8,883 bases of DNA from Bacillota bacterium (GCA_021798855.1 JAJZBP010000076.1:1-8883), one strand, 5' to 3'; positions 1-6,716 are shown, counted from the stretch's first letter. Notes: generated by a model from the sequence alone, not told the origin. Translations and numbers: made by a program.

Positions 1-9
1 TTCCGATCT
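1..9. other. Probable Illumina adapter remnant at contig edge
   Basis: The first nine bases, TTCCGATCT, are identical to the 3' end of the standard Illumina adapter, which ends GCTCTTCCGATCT. They sit at the extreme end of the window. The murC frame that follows would hit a TAA stop at 9-11, and the T of that stop is the last adapter base. Removing bases 1-9 removes the stop and leaves the murC frame open to the edge. The match and the frame evidence agree, so these bases should not be treated as genome. Confidence 0.85.
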
Positions 10-137
10 AAACCATCATCCGTCCCGGCGACACGGTGATCACCATGGGAGCGGGGGACATCTGGTCGGTGGCGCAGGCCCTGGCTGAAAGTTTGGTGGA
101 GGGGGGACGGTGTTTGGAGTTGGGTGTCGGTTCCTGA
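10..137 (+). CDS. murC: UDP-N-acetylmuramate--L-alanine ligase, C-terminal fragment
   Basis: This is the last 41 codons of MurC plus stop, cut by the contig edge. MurC adds L-alanine to UDP-MurNAc using ATP, in the cytoplasm, as the first amino-acid step of peptidoglycan precursor synthesis. The readable residues start TIIRPGDTVITMGAGDIW, which matches the conserved C-terminal segment of MurC (PGD-hydrophobic-TMGAGDI), where the ligase domain 3 ends. The TGA stop is at 135-137. The remaining tail, about 20 residues, is of normal length for the family, so the 3' end is intact. Only the C-terminus is visible, so the assignment rests on one strong motif. An intrinsic terminator follows 14 bp downstream, so this gene ends its transcription unit and is not co-transcribed with the next genes unless by read-through. 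Confidence 0.85.
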
Positions 138-151
138 AGGGTTGGTGAGTG

Positions 152-177
152 GCCGAGGCGATGCCTCGGCTTTTTGT
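152..177 (+). terminator. Intrinsic terminator after murC
   Basis: A perfect 8-bp GC-rich stem, GCCGAGGC (152-159) with GCCTCGGC (163-170), closes a three-base loop and is followed directly by TTTTTGTT (171-178). The stem, the tight loop and the T-run are textbook for Rho-independent termination. It lies 14 bp after the murC stop and separates murC from the genes downstream. Confidence 0.92.
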
Positions 178-184
178 TACGGTT

Positions 185-229
185 TTGACAAAGCTCTTTA
201 ATTTTCTCGTAAGAAATGTTGGTTAAAAT
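185..229 (+). promoter_or_regulatory. Candidate promoter region for the 254-1705 gene pair
   Basis: A perfect -35 hexamer TTGACA lies at 185-190, just after the murC terminator. The best -10 at normal spacing is weak (TAAGAA at 210-215, 19-bp spacer, three of six matches). A better -10-like hexamer, TAAAAT at 224-229, is 33 bp from TTGACA and has no convincing -35 of its own. A promoter is expected here because a terminator precedes the gene pair, but which hexamers are used is unclear. Confidence 0.45.
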
Positions 230-253
230 GGGCACAACCTGAACGTTTGGGGG

Positions 254-724
254 ATGACCGATTTGGAAAAAACGAAACTGTGGTTGGGCGTGGCGGCGGG
301 GATGGTGTTATACGGCGGGGTCATGGTCCTCGGGGCGGCCGCCGCGACAAGCCCTATTTCCGTCTTGGCTGCGGGGCCGGTGCCGACCGCGGGTCGGATC
401 GCCGCCGTTTCGTCCGGCAATGGACAGCCGGAATTCACCGCGCTGTGGCGGAAAGTCGGCGGTGAAATCAGCGTGGCTCCCAACGAGTTCGTGGCTGCCG
501 GCGCGAATGGAGTCCAAACCGGGAACCCATCCGCTCAAGTCACATACGGACAGTCGCCTTCACAAACCTTCCATTCCAATCAAGCCTCATGCTATTCGAC
601 GGGCCGTTATTTGGTTTGCAATGGCCGGATCGTCGGTGCCGTTGAAGGCCGTGAAGTCGTTGAAGGCCATGAAGGCGTTGAAGGACATGAAGGCGTTGAA
701 GGCGGCGGGGAATCGGGCAACTGA
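254..724 (+). CDS. Small membrane-anchored/secreted protein of unknown function with C-terminal VEGHEG repeats
   Basis: This is a 156-residue protein that I do not recognise. The N-terminus has a short charged stretch (residues 2-8) and then a hydrophobic, Ala/Gly-rich segment at about 9-40, which fits a signal anchor or an uncleaved signal peptide. The middle, about 50-125, is polar and contains two cysteines (C113, C122) that could pair outside the cell. The tail (130-150) is a short tandem repeat, VEGREV-VEGHEG-VEGHEG-VEG, followed by a Gly/Ser/Asn end. The ATG at 254 directly abuts a GGGGG run (249-253), too close for a normal ribosome site. A TTG at 263 lies nine bases after that run and could be the real start, which would shorten the protein by three residues. 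It is followed after 33 bp by another membrane-protein gene, so the two probably form an operon. Expression is plausible but unproven. Confidence 0.6.
   Translation: MTDLEKTKLWLGVAAGMVLYGGVMVLGAAAATSPISVLAAGPVPTAGRIAAVSSGNGQPEFTALWRKVGGEISVAPNEFVAAGANGVQTGNPSAQVTYGQSPSQTFHSNQASCYSTGRYLVCNGRIVGAVEGREVVEGHEGVEGHEGVEGGGESGN
641..703 (+). repeat. 18-bp in-frame tandem repeat (3.5 units)
   Basis: Units at 641-658, 659-676 and 677-694, plus a half unit at 695-703, follow the consensus GTTGAAGGCCATGAAGGC. Units 2 and 3 differ by one base (C or A at unit position 9). Unit 1 differs from unit 2 at two positions. The period is a multiple of three, so copy-number changes would keep the frame and alter only the number of VEGHEG hexapeptides at the end of the upstream protein. 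Confidence 0.9.
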
Positions 725-757
725 ACCAACCCAACTTGTAAATTTTGGAGGCCCAAG

Positions 758-1705
758 ATGCTATTTCGTGCTCCGCCGCCCTTGTGGACGGCTTTTTTTC
801 TGGTCATGGTCATCAACCTGGTCATTTTCGTGGCTTATCGAACGGGTTTCGGGGTTATGAGTATGCTGAAAGTGCCGGAGTGGCCCAAAATAGCGGCTAA
901 ACCGATGGCCAAGGCGTTGCGCAGCCACGTATTGTGGGGAATCGTTGCCTGTTTGGCCATGTTCGGGGGATCTTACCAATTGCTCCTACAGGGGCAGCGA
1001 TTGGACTCGTTGGGTTCGTTGAGCCTGCTGGGCGCCTTCTTGGTGCTCCTGACCGGGTTCGTTCGCCTGTATCTGGGCGGAAGCGGTCGCTGGCATCTGT
1101 ACGTCGCCTGCCTGGCCATCGCCGTTTTTGGCATCCGACTGTTGGCCAACGTGGAGTCCCTGGGGATGGGTTTCCTGGCGCTGAGCAAACCGGCGGCGGC
1201 CACCCCGACCGCCGCGTCAACTTGGCGGGGTAGTATTGCGGCGCACGTGACTTCCGGTGGCGTCCGCCGGGGACAAAAAACTCTGGGTGTGGTCATGCAG
1301 GGGAAAATTTCCGGGAAGTGGTCCGGCAAGGCGACTTTCACGATCAATGAAGTCGCGTTGAACAACGCGGGGATGGCCGCCGAACTTTCCGGCAAGGGCA
1401 AACTGGAAACCGCCGGGTCAGGGAGTTACCGGGGTGGGCTGCTGGGGGTGGTCCACAACGACGGAACGGGTGAGTTGCTTTTGAACACCGGCGGACTTGA
1501 GGCGGTGGCGACGTTCAAGGCTCCTGCAGTTTGGACGAAGGGCGAGGCGGTGATTTTGAGTTTGGAGGTCCAACCGGGAGGCAACCTGCCGGTTCCGGCC
1601 TTCAGGTCGGCCACGCCGCCGTCGGGCGCCGGCTCGCCATCCCAGCCGTCACAACCAGTCAATGGCCCGCCGTCGGGCTACGCTCAACCCCAGAGCGGCT
1701 GCTGA
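758..1705 (+). CDS. Four-helix membrane protein with extracytoplasmic beta-rich domain, unknown function
   Basis: This is a 315-residue protein of no family I recognise. The start is well supported: GGAGG (747-751) lies six bases before the ATG. Four hydrophobic segments are visible at about 10-30, 57-77, 85-106 and 112-131. The loop 31-56 is rich in Lys/Arg (K38, K44, K48, K52, R55), so by the positive-inside rule it is cytoplasmic. That puts the region after the fourth helix outside the cell. That region (about 155-275) is rich in alternating Gly, Thr, Val and Lys residues, which suggests beta strands. A Pro/Ser/Gly-rich low-complexity tail (277-315) ends in Cys. The gene follows the 254-724 gene by 33 bp, and its product is probably an envelope partner of that protein. 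The topology is inference from the sequence alone. No catalytic motif is visible. Confidence 0.75.
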   Translation: MLFRAPPPLWTAFFLVMVINLVIFVAYRTGFGVMSMLKVPEWPKIAAKPMAKALRSHVLWGIVACLAMFGGSYQLLLQGQRLDSLGSLSLLGAFLVLLTGFVRLYLGGSGRWHLYVACLAIAVFGIRLLANVESLGMGFLALSKPAAATPTAASTWRGSIAAHVTSGGVRRGQKTLGVVMQGKISGKWSGKATFTINEVALNNAGMAAELSGKGKLETAGSGSYRGGLLGVVHNDGTGELLLNTGGLEAVATFKAPAVWTKGEAVILSLEVQPGGNLPVPAFRSATPPSGAGSPSQPSQPVNGPPSGYAQPQSGC

Positions 1706-1742
1706 TGGGTGGCGGGCTGTGGGCTTGCCGCTTGACCAACCG

Positions 1743-1770
1743 TTGTTTTTCCTATTCGTCGTGGTATAAT
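1743..1770 (+). promoter_or_regulatory. Extended -10 promoter for guaB
   Basis: A perfect TATAAT (1765-1770) is preceded by TGG (1762-1764), giving the extended -10 form TGnTATAAT. The nearest -35-like sequence, TTGTTT (1743-1748, spacer 16), matches only the TTG. The expected start point is about 1777, which leaves a short leader of roughly 30 bases before the guaB start, too short for a riboswitch. The promoter lies 60 bp after the end of the preceding gene. Confidence 0.8.
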
Positions 1771-1797
1771 AAACCGCAACGTTTTGGGAATAACGGG

Positions 1798-1810
1798 GGA
1801 GGAAAAATTG
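1798..1810 (+). promoter_or_regulatory. Ribosome binding site that fixes the guaB start at TTG 1808
   Basis: GGAGG (1798-1802, inside a GGGGGAGG run) is followed by five A bases and TTG at 1808. An in-frame TTG at 1784 is possible but has no ribosome site and would start within about ten bases of the predicted transcript start. The 1808 start gives the usual IMP dehydrogenase length. Confidence 0.85.
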
Positions 1811-3265
1811 GAGCTTTCCGCCAAGTTTGGGGACATCGGTTTAACTTTCGACGACGTGCTCTTGGTTCCAGCTCAGTCCGATGTATTACCGCGGGAAGTT
1901 GATGTTTCCACCTTATTGACGCGTAGCACCAGGCTGAACGTACCCTTGTTGAGCGCGGGTATGGACACGGTGACCAGGGCCAGGATGGCCATTGCCGTGG
2001 CGCGGGAGGGCGGCTTGGGCGTCATCCATAAGAACATGACCGTTGAGGAACAGGCCCAGGAAGTGGACAAGGTCAAAAGGTCGGAACACGGGGTAATCAC
2101 CGATCCGATCTTTTTGTCTCCCCGGCACACGATGCGGGATGCTCTGGGCTTGATGGAAAAATACCGGATCTCCGGGGTGCCGGTGGTGGAAGGCCGGCGC
2201 CTGGTGGGGATTGTGACCAACCGGGATCTGCGCTTTCAGGAAGACCACAGTGTCCTGTTGGAACAGTTGATGACCAAAGAGCGGCTGGTAACGGCGCCGA
2301 TGGGCACCACCCTGGAAGAAGCCAAGGCGCTTCTCGCCAAACACAAGATTGAGAAATTGCCGCTGGTTGACGAAAAAGGCAATCTACGTGGGTTGATCAC
2401 CATCAAGGACATCGAAAAGGCCAGGAAATTCCCCAATTCGGCCAAGGATGCCCGAGGCAGGCTGTTGGCTGGAGCGGCGGTCGGGATCGGCTCCGATGGT
2501 CTGGAGAGGGTTGCGGGGTTGGTTGAAGCCGGGGTGGACGTGGTGGTTGTGGACACCGCCCATGGCCATTCCCAGGGTGTGCTGCAGATGATCCGTCGGA
2601 TCAAGGATACATACCCCGACCTCCAGGTGGTGGCGGGCAACGTGGCCACCGCCGCCGGGACCGAGAGCTTGATCGAGGCCGGAGCCGACGCGGTGAAAGT
2701 GGGGATCGGTCCGGGATCAATTTGCACCACCAGAGTTGTGGCGGGAATCGGTGTTCCCCAGTTGACCGCCATTTTCGAATGCGCCACTGCGGCCGACCGC
2801 CATGGCATACCGATTATCGCGGACGGTGGAATCCGTTTTTCGGGGGACATCACCAAAGCGCTGGCGGCGGGGGCCAGCGTGGTGATGTTGGGAAGTCTCC
2901 TGGCGGGAGTGGAAGAAAGTCCCGGCGAAACGGAGATTTACAAAGGGCGTAGTTTTAAAGTTTACCGCGGAATGGGTTCGCTTGGAGCCATGAAGGAGGG
3001 TTCGAGCGACCGTTATTTCCAAAGCGGTATGGAAAAGTTGGTTCCGGAAGGGATCGAGGGAAGGGTTCCCTACCGCGGAGCCTTGGCGGAGACGGTTTAC
3101 CAATTGATCGGCGGGTTGCGGTCGGGGATGGGGTATTGCGGGACGCGGACCATTGAGGAACTGCGCCGGAACACCAAATTCATCCGGATTACGGGATCGG
3201 GTTTGGCCGAAAGTCATCCCCACGATGTGGACATTACTAAGGAGGCTCCCAATTATAGTGTATAG
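1808..3265 (+). CDS. guaB: Inosine-5'-monophosphate dehydrogenase
   Basis: GuaB oxidises IMP to XMP with NAD+, the committed step of guanine nucleotide synthesis, in the cytoplasm as a tetramer. The protein is 485 residues from TTG 1808, the normal length. The N-terminal LTFDDVLLVPA segment (about 12-22) is the family signature. Two CBS domains occupy about 95-200 and are inserted in the TIM barrel as usual. The catalytic cysteine is C306 in GPGSICTTRVVAGIG. The IMP-binding segments ADGGIR (338-343) and GMGSLGAM (388-395) are present. The mobile-flap catalytic pair Arg402-Tyr403 is in SSDRYFQ. No key residue is missing. It has its own promoter and is followed by murA after 22 bp, so the two are likely co-transcribed. 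Its end product GTP is also the substrate of MoaA encoded further down. Confidence 0.97.
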   Translation: MELSAKFGDIGLTFDDVLLVPAQSDVLPREVDVSTLLTRSTRLNVPLLSAGMDTVTRARMAIAVAREGGLGVIHKNMTVEEQAQEVDKVKRSEHGVITDPIFLSPRHTMRDALGLMEKYRISGVPVVEGRRLVGIVTNRDLRFQEDHSVLLEQLMTKERLVTAPMGTTLEEAKALLAKHKIEKLPLVDEKGNLRGLITIKDIEKARKFPNSAKDARGRLLAGAAVGIGSDGLERVAGLVEAGVDVVVVDTAHGHSQGVLQMIRRIKDTYPDLQVVAGNVATAAGTESLIEAGADAVKVGIGPGSICTTRVVAGIGVPQLTAIFECATAADRHGIPIIADGGIRFSGDITKALAAGASVVMLGSLLAGVEESPGETEIYKGRSFKVYRGMGSLGAMKEGSSDRYFQSGMEKLVPEGIEGRVPYRGALAETVYQLIGGLRSGMGYCGTRTIEELRRNTKFIRITGSGLAESHPHDVDITKEAPNYSV

Positions 3266-3287
3266 GGGCTGGAGAAGGGGGTAATCC

Positions 3288-4547
3288 TTGGCTCGCTTGT
3301 TGGTTGAAGGCGGACTTCGCTTAAACGGAAAGGTGGAAGTAAGCGGTTCCAAGAACAGCCTCCTGCCGATCATTGCGGCGGCCGCCATGGCTACGGAAGG
3401 TGAAAGCCACATTGAAAATGTGGCGCCCTATACCGACGTTTTGGATCTGTGTCAGATTCTGCGGGAGTTGGGAGCGACGGTGGAGTGGGAGGGGGAAACC
3501 TCCCTCCGGATCGAGGCTTCCCGTCTCAACGGATGGGTGGCGCCCTACGTCTTGGCCCGGCGCCTGCGGGGGTCAAGCTACCTTTTGGGGTTGTTGCTGG
3601 CCAGGATGGGTAAGGCGGAAGTGGCCATACCCGGCGGATGTGAAATTGGTTCACGTCCCATTGACTACCACATGCGTGGGCTGGGAATGTTGGGAGCCGT
3701 CACCCGGGTGGAAAGGGGGGCGGTCTTGGCGGAAACGGATGGTTTGCGGGGGGCAACCATCTACGTCGACCGGGCCAGCGTGGGAACCACCGTCAACCTG
3801 ATGCTGGCCGGGAGTACGGCGGACGGGGTAACCGTGTTGGACAACGCCGCCCGCGAGCCTGAAATCGTGGATTTGGCCAACTTTTTAAACGGTATGGGCG
3901 CCCATGTTCGCGGCGCTGGGACTTCTCTGGTGCGGATTGAGGGCGTGCGGAGTCTGGCTGGAACCAGACATGAAGCCATACCGGACCGCATCGAGGCCGG
4001 AACCTACCTGCTGTCTGCCGTAACCGGGCGGGGCAAGGTGCGGGTGGAAAAGATGATCCCCGAGCATTTGCGGGCCTTTCTCCTCAAGCTGGAGGAGGCG
4101 GGGGCCAAGGTGGGAGAAGGGACGGACTGGGTCGAGGTGGAGGCCGAAGCCGGTCTGATGGGGATCGATATTCAAACCCAACCGTACCCCGGCTTTCCGA
4201 CCGATTTACACCCGCTTTTTGTCGGCGTTCTGACCCTGGCTCCCGGGGTGAGCGTGGTCGAGGAAACGATTTTTGACAACCGCTTCGGTTATGCCGGGGA
4301 ATTGATCCGTATGGGCGCCAACATTAAAATCGAAAGGTCAACGGCCATCGTCCGCGGGACGGACAAGCTGACGGGGGCTCCCCTTGAGATCACCGATTTG
4401 CGGGGGGGCGCGGCCCTGATCCTGGCGGCCATGGCGGCGGAGGGAACCAGCGAATTGGATGGGATCAACTTTCTGGAACGTGGATATTACCAATTGGAAG
4501 CCAGACTGAACAGTCTGGGGGCGTCCATCCGCCGCAGCGGTGACTGA
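3288..4547 (+). CDS. murA: UDP-N-acetylglucosamine 1-carboxyvinyltransferase
   Basis: MurA transfers enolpyruvate from PEP to UDP-GlcNAc, the first committed step of peptidoglycan synthesis, in the cytoplasm. The protein is 419 residues, the usual size. The start is TTG 3288, supported by AAGGGGGT (3275-3282) about five bases upstream. Visible residues include K22-N23 in SGSKN, the catalytic and fosfomycin-target cysteine C118 in PGGCEIGSRPIDYH, the general-base Asp in PGFPTDLHP (D306) and DNRF at 330-333. Keeping Cys rather than Asp at the active site predicts fosfomycin sensitivity at target level, based on family knowledge. The PGGC...RPIDYH wording is somewhat closer to the second Bacillota paralogue (MurZ type) than to the classic MurA, but I cannot settle that without an alignment. 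It sits 22 bp after guaB, away from its common companions murB and ftsQ. Confidence 0.96.
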   Translation: MARLLVEGGLRLNGKVEVSGSKNSLLPIIAAAAMATEGESHIENVAPYTDVLDLCQILRELGATVEWEGETSLRIEASRLNGWVAPYVLARRLRGSSYLLGLLLARMGKAEVAIPGGCEIGSRPIDYHMRGLGMLGAVTRVERGAVLAETDGLRGATIYVDRASVGTTVNLMLAGSTADGVTVLDNAAREPEIVDLANFLNGMGAHVRGAGTSLVRIEGVRSLAGTRHEAIPDRIEAGTYLLSAVTGRGKVRVEKMIPEHLRAFLLKLEEAGAKVGEGTDWVEVEAEAGLMGIDIQTQPYPGFPTDLHPLFVGVLTLAPGVSVVEETIFDNRFGYAGELIRMGANIKIERSTAIVRGTDKLTGAPLEITDLRGGAALILAAMAAEGTSELDGINFLERGYYQLEARLNSLGASIRRSGD

Positions 4548-4611
4548 GGATCTGGTCGAAAAGGCATAGATGCGAGCCTTGAGCACAGGACCCCAAGGAA
4601 GGTGACAAGCG

Positions 4612-5574
4612 ATGCGGGATGGTTACGGACGGGAGATAGACTACCTCCGGGTGTCGGTTACTGACCGCTGCAACCTGCATTGTTTTTATTGTCTCCCCGC
4701 CGAGGGGGTGGCCTCCCTGCCCAAGGGGGAAATCCTTTCCCTCGAGGAGATGCTGGAATTGTTGCGGGTGGCCACGGAAAACGGTATCCGCCGGGTGCGG
4801 ATCACCGGAGGCGAACCGCTTCTGCGGCGAGGTCTCGTCCCCTTTTTGGCTCAGGTCAAATCGCTTCCCGGTGTTCGGGATCTTTCCCTGACCACCAACG
4901 GCCTGTTGCTGGAGGACATGGCCGCCCAATTGCGTGGGGCGGGGGTGGACCGTCTGAACCTGAGTTTGGACACTTTGCGGGCGGACCGGTTTCGGGAGAT
5001 CACCCGCGGTGGGGATTTGGAGAAAGTGCTGCGGGGAATAGGCCGGGCGGAGCGGGAGGGTTTTTCGCCCCTCAAGGTGAACGTGGTTCTCATGCGTCGA
5101 ACGGCGGACGAGATTCCGGACTTTTTGCGTCTTTGCCGGGAACGACCGCTGCACATTCGTTTCATCGAACTGATGCCCGTGGGTGAGGGGGCCGGCAAGC
5201 GCGCCGACCATCTGCCGGTGGATTATCTTTGGCGGGAACTTGAGCCGTTCCGGCCGGTGCCGGTCAGGGTGGAGGGGGGGGGGCCGGCCGCGTACTTTAG
5301 AATTCCGGGGGCGGCGGGAACGGTTGGGTTCATCGCGGCCGTCACCCATAATTTTTGTGGTGACTGCCGGCGGATCCGACTGGGAGCCAACGGTTTTCTC
5401 CACGCCTGTTTGGCCGAAGACGGGGGAGTTGACCTGAGGGATCCGTTGCGCCAGGGAGTTTCGCGGGAAAAACTGAGGGAGCTGTTCCGGCGGGGCGTTT
5501 TTGCCAAACCGAAGGAGGGAGATTTCCGCTGGGAGAAAGAAGGTTACCGGGTGATGTCCCGGATCGGGGGCTAG
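4612..5574 (+). CDS. moaA: GTP 3',8-cyclase (radical SAM, molybdenum cofactor step 1)
   Basis: MoaA uses SAM and two 4Fe-4S clusters to convert GTP to 3',8-cyclo-7,8-dihydro-GTP, the first step of molybdenum cofactor synthesis. The 320-residue protein has the radical-SAM motif C20-x3-C24-x2-C27 and the SAM-binding TGGEPL at 65-70. The second cluster motif is C249-x2-C252-x13-C266. The C-terminus ends in Gly-Gly, the conserved tail known to reach the active site in this family. The ATG start follows AAGGAAGGTGA (4595-4605) at good spacing. An oddity is a run of ten G (5274-5283) encoding Gly222-Gly224 in a probable surface loop. It is 64 bp after murA with no promoter I can defend in the gap, and 23 bp before the moaC-mogA fusion, which takes its product. 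Confidence 0.96.
   Translation: MRDGYGREIDYLRVSVTDRCNLHCFYCLPAEGVASLPKGEILSLEEMLELLRVATENGIRRVRITGGEPLLRRGLVPFLAQVKSLPGVRDLSLTTNGLLLEDMAAQLRGAGVDRLNLSLDTLRADRFREITRGGDLEKVLRGIGRAEREGFSPLKVNVVLMRRTADEIPDFLRLCRERPLHIRFIELMPVGEGAGKRADHLPVDYLWRELEPFRPVPVRVEGGGPAAYFRIPGAAGTVGFIAAVTHNFCGDCRRIRLGANGFLHACLAEDGGVDLRDPLRQGVSREKLRELFRRGVFAKPKEGDFRWEKEGYRVMSRIGG
5274..5283 (+). repeat. Ten-base G homopolymer inside moaA
   Basis: Ten consecutive G bases span the codons of E221 to G224 of MoaA. A gain or loss of one base would frameshift MoaA before its second iron-sulfur motif. Such runs are prone to polymerase slippage and to sequencing or assembly error. The frame as given is intact. Confidence 0.9.
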
Positions 5575-5587
5575 GGGCGGCGCCCCT
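5573..5587 (+). other. Small GC hairpin between moaA and moaC-mogA
   Basis: AGGGGC (5573-5578), GGC loop, GCCCCT (5582-5587) form a perfect six-bp stem that overlaps the last two bases of the moaA stop codon. No T-run follows, so it is not a terminator. It sits just upstream of a weak ribosome site (AGGG, 5591-5594) for the next gene. A ribosome ending moaA translation would open it, so it could couple translation of the two genes. That role is inference. Confidence 0.5.
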
Positions 5588-5597
5588 TCCAGGGCCG

Positions 5598-6716
5598 GTG
5601 GGGCTATCCCACGTGGATTCCTCCGGCCAGGCCAGGATGGTGGACGTCGGCGGAAAGGCTTGGACGCACCGCGAGGCGACCGCCAGGGGCGAGATCAGGT
5701 TGAACGAGCGGGCCTGGGAGGCCCTGCGCCGCGGTGAAGCGGCCAAAGGCGACGTGCTGGGGGTGGCCAGAACCGCCGGGATCATGGCGGCCAAGCGGAC
5801 GCCGGAACTGATTCCCCTTTGTCATCAGTTGGCGCTTTCCGGGGTGCGGGTAGCTTTCCGCCGGGCGGGGGAATGCCTGGAGATTGAGGCCGGGGTGACG
5901 GTTGCCGGACCTACGGGAGCCGAGATGGAGGCCCTGACGGCGGTCAGCGTGGCCGCTCTGACCGTCTACGACATGCTGAAGGCGGTGGACCGGGGAATGG
6001 TGATCGGCCGGGTCCGCCTGATCGCTAAGAGCGGGGGGAAAAGCGGAGAGTACCGGCGTGCCGGGGAAACGTTGGAAGGGTTCGGTTTCGTACAGACGCC
6101 CATCGCCGGGATCGTGGCGCAGGCGGCCATGCTGCCGAGGGACGTTGTCGAACCGCAAACGGACGCTGGGGGCGGCTCCCAGGCTATAAATCGGACCATT
6201 CGCGTGGGCACGCTGACGGCCAGTGACCGGACGGCAAGGGGTGAGCGTGGGGACAAAAGCGGTCCGGTCATCGCCGGCAAAGTGCGGGAGTTTTCCGGTG
6301 AGGTGGTGACGAGCCTGGTCGTTCCCGACGAGCGGGAGGAGATCGCGCGCGCCTTGGCGGCCATGGCCGATTCCGGCGACGTCGACCTGATCCTGACCAC
6401 GGGAGGTACGGGGTGTTCGCCCTGGGATGTTACACCCGAGGCCACGCGGGACGTCTTGGAAAAAGAGGTGCCGGGCATCCTGGAACTCCTGCGCCGGGAA
6501 GGCTTTCAGGCCACTCCCCGGGCGGCGCTTTCCCGGGGGGTGGCCGGGTTGCGGGGAAAGGTGTTGATTATCAATCTTCCCGGCAGCCCGCGGGCGGTGC
6601 AGGAGAACATGTCCATCCTGGCGCCTTTATTGCCCCACGCTTTGGCAGTGTCGGCGGGCGAAGTGCAAGATTGCGGACGCCCCATGGCAGGATTAACCCC
6701 CTTGGCCAAAGAATAA
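5598..6716 (+). CDS. moaC-mogA: Bifunctional MoaC / MogA(MoaB) fusion, molybdenum cofactor synthesis
   Basis: This is a 372-residue fusion. Residues 1-158 are MoaC, which rearranges MoaA's product to cyclic pyranopterin monophosphate. Visible MoaC motifs are ARMVDV (12-17), IPLCH (H76), the EMEALTAVSVAALTVYDM block (E109, E111, D125, K128) and KSGGKSG (from K144). Residues about 159-200 are a linker. Residues 201-365 are the MogA/MoaB domain, which adenylylates molybdopterin before metal insertion: TLTASD (205-210), TTGGTGCSPWDVTPEAT (267-283) and NLPGSPRAVQENM (326-338). At 276 a Trp replaces the Arg that I expect in the usual GGTG..PRD.TPEA motif, while the following Asp277 is kept. The start GTG 5598 fits the MoaC N-terminus (GLSH...ARMVDV), but its ribosome site is weak, so coupling to moaA is likely. 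MoaC/MoaB fusions are known in other bacteria. MoaD, MoaE and MoeA must lie elsewhere. Confidence 0.94.
   Translation: MGLSHVDSSGQARMVDVGGKAWTHREATARGEIRLNERAWEALRRGEAAKGDVLGVARTAGIMAAKRTPELIPLCHQLALSGVRVAFRRAGECLEIEAGVTVAGPTGAEMEALTAVSVAALTVYDMLKAVDRGMVIGRVRLIAKSGGKSGEYRRAGETLEGFGFVQTPIAGIVAQAAMLPRDVVEPQTDAGGGSQAINRTIRVGTLTASDRTARGERGDKSGPVIAGKVREFSGEVVTSLVVPDEREEIARALAAMADSGDVDLILTTGGTGCSPWDVTPEATRDVLEKEVPGILELLRREGFQATPRAALSRGVAGLRGKVLIINLPGSPRAVQENMSILAPLLPHALAVSAGEVQDCGRPMAGLTPLAKE

Noticed and set aside
420..860. Alternative 146-codon frame overlapping the repeat and the next gene's start
   Set aside because: It runs out of frame through the well-supported start of the 758-1705 gene, has no ribosome site, and only reads the 18-bp repeat in another frame.
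1732..1737. TTGACC as the -35 of the guaB promoter
   Set aside because: The spacer to TATAAT would be 27 bp. The extended -10 explains the promoter better.
1711..1750. Terminator after the 758-1705 gene (stem 1711-1717 with 1723-1729)
   Set aside because: The seven-bp stem needs two G-U pairs, and the T-run (1746-1750) is 16 bases downstream. No good intrinsic terminator is visible before guaB.
1784..1807. Longer guaB start at TTG 1784
   Set aside because: It lacks a ribosome site and lies too close to the promoter. TTG 1808 has GGAGG at five bases and gives the standard protein length.
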